This document shows positions 5,446-7,388 of a DNA stretch of 7,388 nt, one piece after another. A program made the translations under genes and the position numbers. Origin of the DNA: Cytophagales bacterium (GTDB lineage: Bacteria; Bacteroidota; Bacteroidia; Cytophagales; Cyclobacteriaceae). The notes beneath the pieces are model-generated. The model was not told where the DNA came from and made no database searches. It was given only the letters and a program-made list of their open reading frames with translations. How positions within the stretch are numbered: position 1 is the first letter of the stretch; each line of letters begins with the position of its first letter. The stretch is from the NCBI GenBank assembly GCA_003537495.1, contig DPSB01000667.1:1-7388 (forward strand), in the 5' to 3' direction.

Positions 5446-7388
5446 CGCCGTTTGAATTGTTGAATACTAGAAAATAATATTTCTCATTTCCCAGCAAATC
5501 ACTTAGCGATATAATTCCGCCTGTGTTTGCTCCGAATACAGGATCTACAGTTAACGCCGTTGTCGCTATATCAAACGAAAAATCTTTTTTATATGGAACA
5601 GTATTTTTCATCGTATGACTTATAATCTTAGCAGCCGACCAGTTTTCCGTCTTTAATTTTATATCAGTCTTCCTTATAAACTTACTGCTGTCAAACCTTT
5701 CCTGTATCTGGCTTAGCATTTTAATATTTATCGCGCCTTTTTCGAAAGTCGAAAATACAACTCTGTCCTTTCCGCTCCACTTCGGATCATATGCAGCTGT
5801 TATAAAATTTGTGATCTGTCTCATTACCAGTTCATCGTAATTAAGAATACTGTTGTCTTCAATTGAATTTGCACCTGACTCCGACATTTCAGAAGTAATG
5901 GATTTTTTAAGATCAATCATCCAGATATTCTGCGGACCGTTTACGTCTGAAGTGAATATTATTTTTCTTCCGTCTTCGGAAAAATTAGGAGAATGGTCTA
6001 TGTGCTCTCCTAATGTTATGTATTTTATATCTCCTGTTTGTATTTCATAAAGCAATAAATGATAAGCTTTCTTGTTTCCGAATGTGGTTCTGTCAGATGA
6101 AAACACTATATATTTTCCGTCCGGAGAAAAATCCGGATCCCTGTCATCATAATAATCATTTGTAAGTCTCTTGAGATCGTTCGTCGCAATGTCCAGTATA
6201 TACAAATCTTTTATTCCTCCAAAATCAGAAGCCGGGAATACTATCTTGCTTCCGTCACGGCTCCATGATGGCGATCCGATACTTACAATATCAGGAAATG
6301 AATAGTCAGATATCACCTCGTTTGTGCTCGTGTTCAGAATGTGAAGTGCATCTGCATTTCCCTTTTGAGTTATAAATGCAAGTTTTCCCGAACTTGAAAC
6401 GTCTATCCCCGTTCTGAAAAAATGAAACTGCTCGTATTCATCACTTGACTCTCCGCCTATTACTAATTCAGGATCTTCCCTCTTTCGAAGATCAATCTTG
6501 TATATGCTCGTGAATCCTGTTCTGTTTCCAATAAAATAAATCTCCCGCTTTCCGTTTGCATTGGAATAAGTCGGCTTGTGAGCAAACGGAGCCGAATATA
6601 AATTCTGCGATACCTGAGAAGGATTATCATGATCCTTATACTCCGGATAATATTTTTTCTCAAGTCCGTATAAAAATTCCTTGTCAAACTGCGCGTAATC
6701 CAGTCCAATTGTGATCTTCATCAGATTCGAAAAATTTTCGTCCATCCAGAAATTATCCATTAACTGCAGTACTTTATCCTCTCCGAAATTTTCCGCAATA
6801 AATTCAACTGCCTTCTGTCCCATTTTATACATAAGAGGTGTACCGTAAATTCTCTCCCAGTTGTCCAGCCCGGGTAAATACCCGGTCAATACTGCATCTT
6901 TCAAAACCATATCAGCCTGTGTGTCCCACTTGGTTGACCAGTATTCAGCAAGTCCTTCAGTAAACCATAACGGTGGCGCTCCGCCAAGCGTTTTTCTGTG
7001 TGTCTTCAGTACATTGTTTATCTTACTCATCATGAATACATGCACAAGTTCATGCTTTATTACATGCCTGAACTGAGCAAGAGATCCCTCAAAGGGAATT
7101 ACTACTCTGCCTTTAATAAACTCAAAAAATCCTCCGACTCCGTCAGGAATAAATCCGGGAGTCGTGTTAGTCTGCTTGAAATGTAATGGTGATGTGTAAA
7201 ATATTAGCGGCACTGTGTCTATTAGCGAATGCTTGAATTTTTGCTGATGCTCCTTGTAACTTTCCTCCGCATAGTTTGTTCCGATTTCAGCAATTTCCTT
7301 TGCATCCTGATCATAATAAGTTTTAAAATGTTCTGTCTGAAGTATATGCCATTCGAAATCAGTATACTGTACTTTGTTTCTCCCGAAA
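5417..7388 (-). CDS. Peptidase MA-like/WD40-like propeller protein, partial at both ends
   Basis: The frame is open from the window edge, so the start (and probably a signal peptide) lies outside; 656 residues are visible. The GTG at 7211-7213 is only an internal codon: conserved sequence (FGRNKVQYTDFEW) already begins at the first visible residue. Numbered from the edge, residues 112-116 are HELVH and 143-149 TEGLAEY, the zinc ligands and catalytic Glu of a gluzincin (peptidase MA) domain. About five PD40/TolB-like propeller repeats follow near 274-300, 374-410, 417-459, 466-494 and 535-558 (SRDGSKIVF, SPDGKYIVFSSD, SEDGRKIIFTSD). Residues about 608-646 (ALTVDPVFGANTGG, SLSDLLGNEKYYFLVF) look like the first strands of an outer-membrane barrel. 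In related proteins, as I recall them, the barrel runs for several hundred more residues. Here it stops almost at once, overlapping the regulator start by 29 bases. 16 of 19 arginines before the boundary are AGA/AGG. It is likely a secreted envelope protein; substrate unknown. The protein as written is probably a chimeric or broken end. Confidence 0.8.
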   Translation of the reverse strand, partial: FGRNKVQYTDFEWHILQTEHFKTYYDQDAKEIAEIGTNYAEESYKEHQQKFKHSLIDTVPLIFYTSPLHFKQTNTTPGFIPDGVGGFFEFIKGRVVIPFEGSLAQFRHVIKHELVHVFMMSKINNVLKTHRKTLGGAPPLWFTEGLAEYWSTKWDTQADMVLKDAVLTGYLPGLDNWERIYGTPLMYKMGQKAVEFIAENFGEDKVLQLMDNFWMDENFSNLMKITIGLDYAQFDKEFLYGLEKKYYPEYKDHDNPSQVSQNLYSAPFAHKPTYSNANGKREIYFIGNRTGFTSIYKIDLRKREDPELVIGGESSDEYEQFHFFRTGIDVSSSGKLAFITQKGNADALHILNTSTNEVISDYSFPDIVSIGSPSWSRDGSKIVFPASDFGGIKDLYILDIATNDLKRLTNDYYDDRDPDFSPDGKYIVFSSDRTTFGNKKAYHLLLYEIQTGDIKYITLGEHIDHSPNFSEDGRKIIFTSDVNGPQNIWMIDLKKSITSEMSESGANSIEDNSILNYDELVMRQITNFITAAYDPKWSGKDRVVFSTFEKGAINIKMLSQIQERFDSSKFIRKTDIKLKTENWSAAKIISHTMKNTVPYKKDFSFDIATTALTVDPVFGANTGGIISLSDLLGNEKYYFLVFNNSNGDEEFWKRFR
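5420..5460. other. Sequence junction between two unlike DNAs
   Basis: Arginine codon use flips here from CGN (pruA 15 of 18, regulator 8 of 8) to AGA/AGG (16 of 19), and Ile ATA becomes common to the right. The barrel-type homology of the right gene fades at NNSNGDEEFW, while the regulator begins at 5445. The segment encoding both DEEFWK and MKNSGK (about 5426-5446, containing GAATTC at 5435-5440) could be a short sequence shared by both parents. Consistent with chimeric joining or illegitimate recombination; the exact breakpoint cannot be fixed from one sequence. Confidence 0.65.

Noticed and set aside
7211..7213. GTG as the start of the peptidase/propeller gene
   Set aside because: The frame is open to the window edge and the 58 residues before it (FGRNKVQYTDFEW and onward) read as conserved family sequence, so this is an internal valine.

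Overview
The window reads as Bacteroidota DNA, probably of the Cytophagales type, from position 1 to about 5445, joined to DNA of a different character from about 5445 to 7388. Evidence for the first part: a tRNA gene without an encoded CCA, A-rich or absent Shine-Dalgarno leaders, -7 elements of the Bacteroidota form TAnnTTTG, a secreted carboxypeptidase-regulatory-like protein, and the gene sets arsR-like/yjjG/pruA and winged-helix regulator/creD. Taxonomic placement is inferred from motif and family memory, not from a search.

Layout: a tRNA-Pro gene with the unusual anticodon AGG (6-80, +) and its terminator; a small secreted protein (120-734, -); a 95-bp divergent spacer (735-829) with promoter elements; a rightward cluster of an ArsR-type winged-helix regulator (830-1219), a YjjG-like HAD nucleotidase (1221-1913) and a glutamate-semialdehyde dehydrogenase, PruA (1983-3614); a strong two-way terminator (3637-3673); then a leftward pair of a winged-helix regulator (5143-5445) and the inner-membrane protein CreD (3674-5092), separated by a 50-bp gap holding overlapping palindromes. 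The right end carries a long 5'-open reading frame (5417-7388, -) for a zinc peptidase (HELVH) followed by WD40-like/TolB-like beta-propeller repeats and the beginning of what looks like an outer-membrane barrel.

The main unusual point is the boundary near 5420-5460. The right-hand gene uses AGA/AGG for 16 of 19 arginines counted by hand. pruA uses CGN for 15 of 18, and the regulator that touches the boundary uses CGN for 8 of 8. The peptidase/propeller protein stops abruptly just inside the start of the regulator gene, soon after its barrel domain begins. This is best explained by an assembly or cloning chimera, or by a recombination event, at a short shared sequence. It should not be read as a natural operon. 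No prophage, IS element, CRISPR array or obvious new defence system is visible, and no stretch longer than 300 bases lacks a gene.
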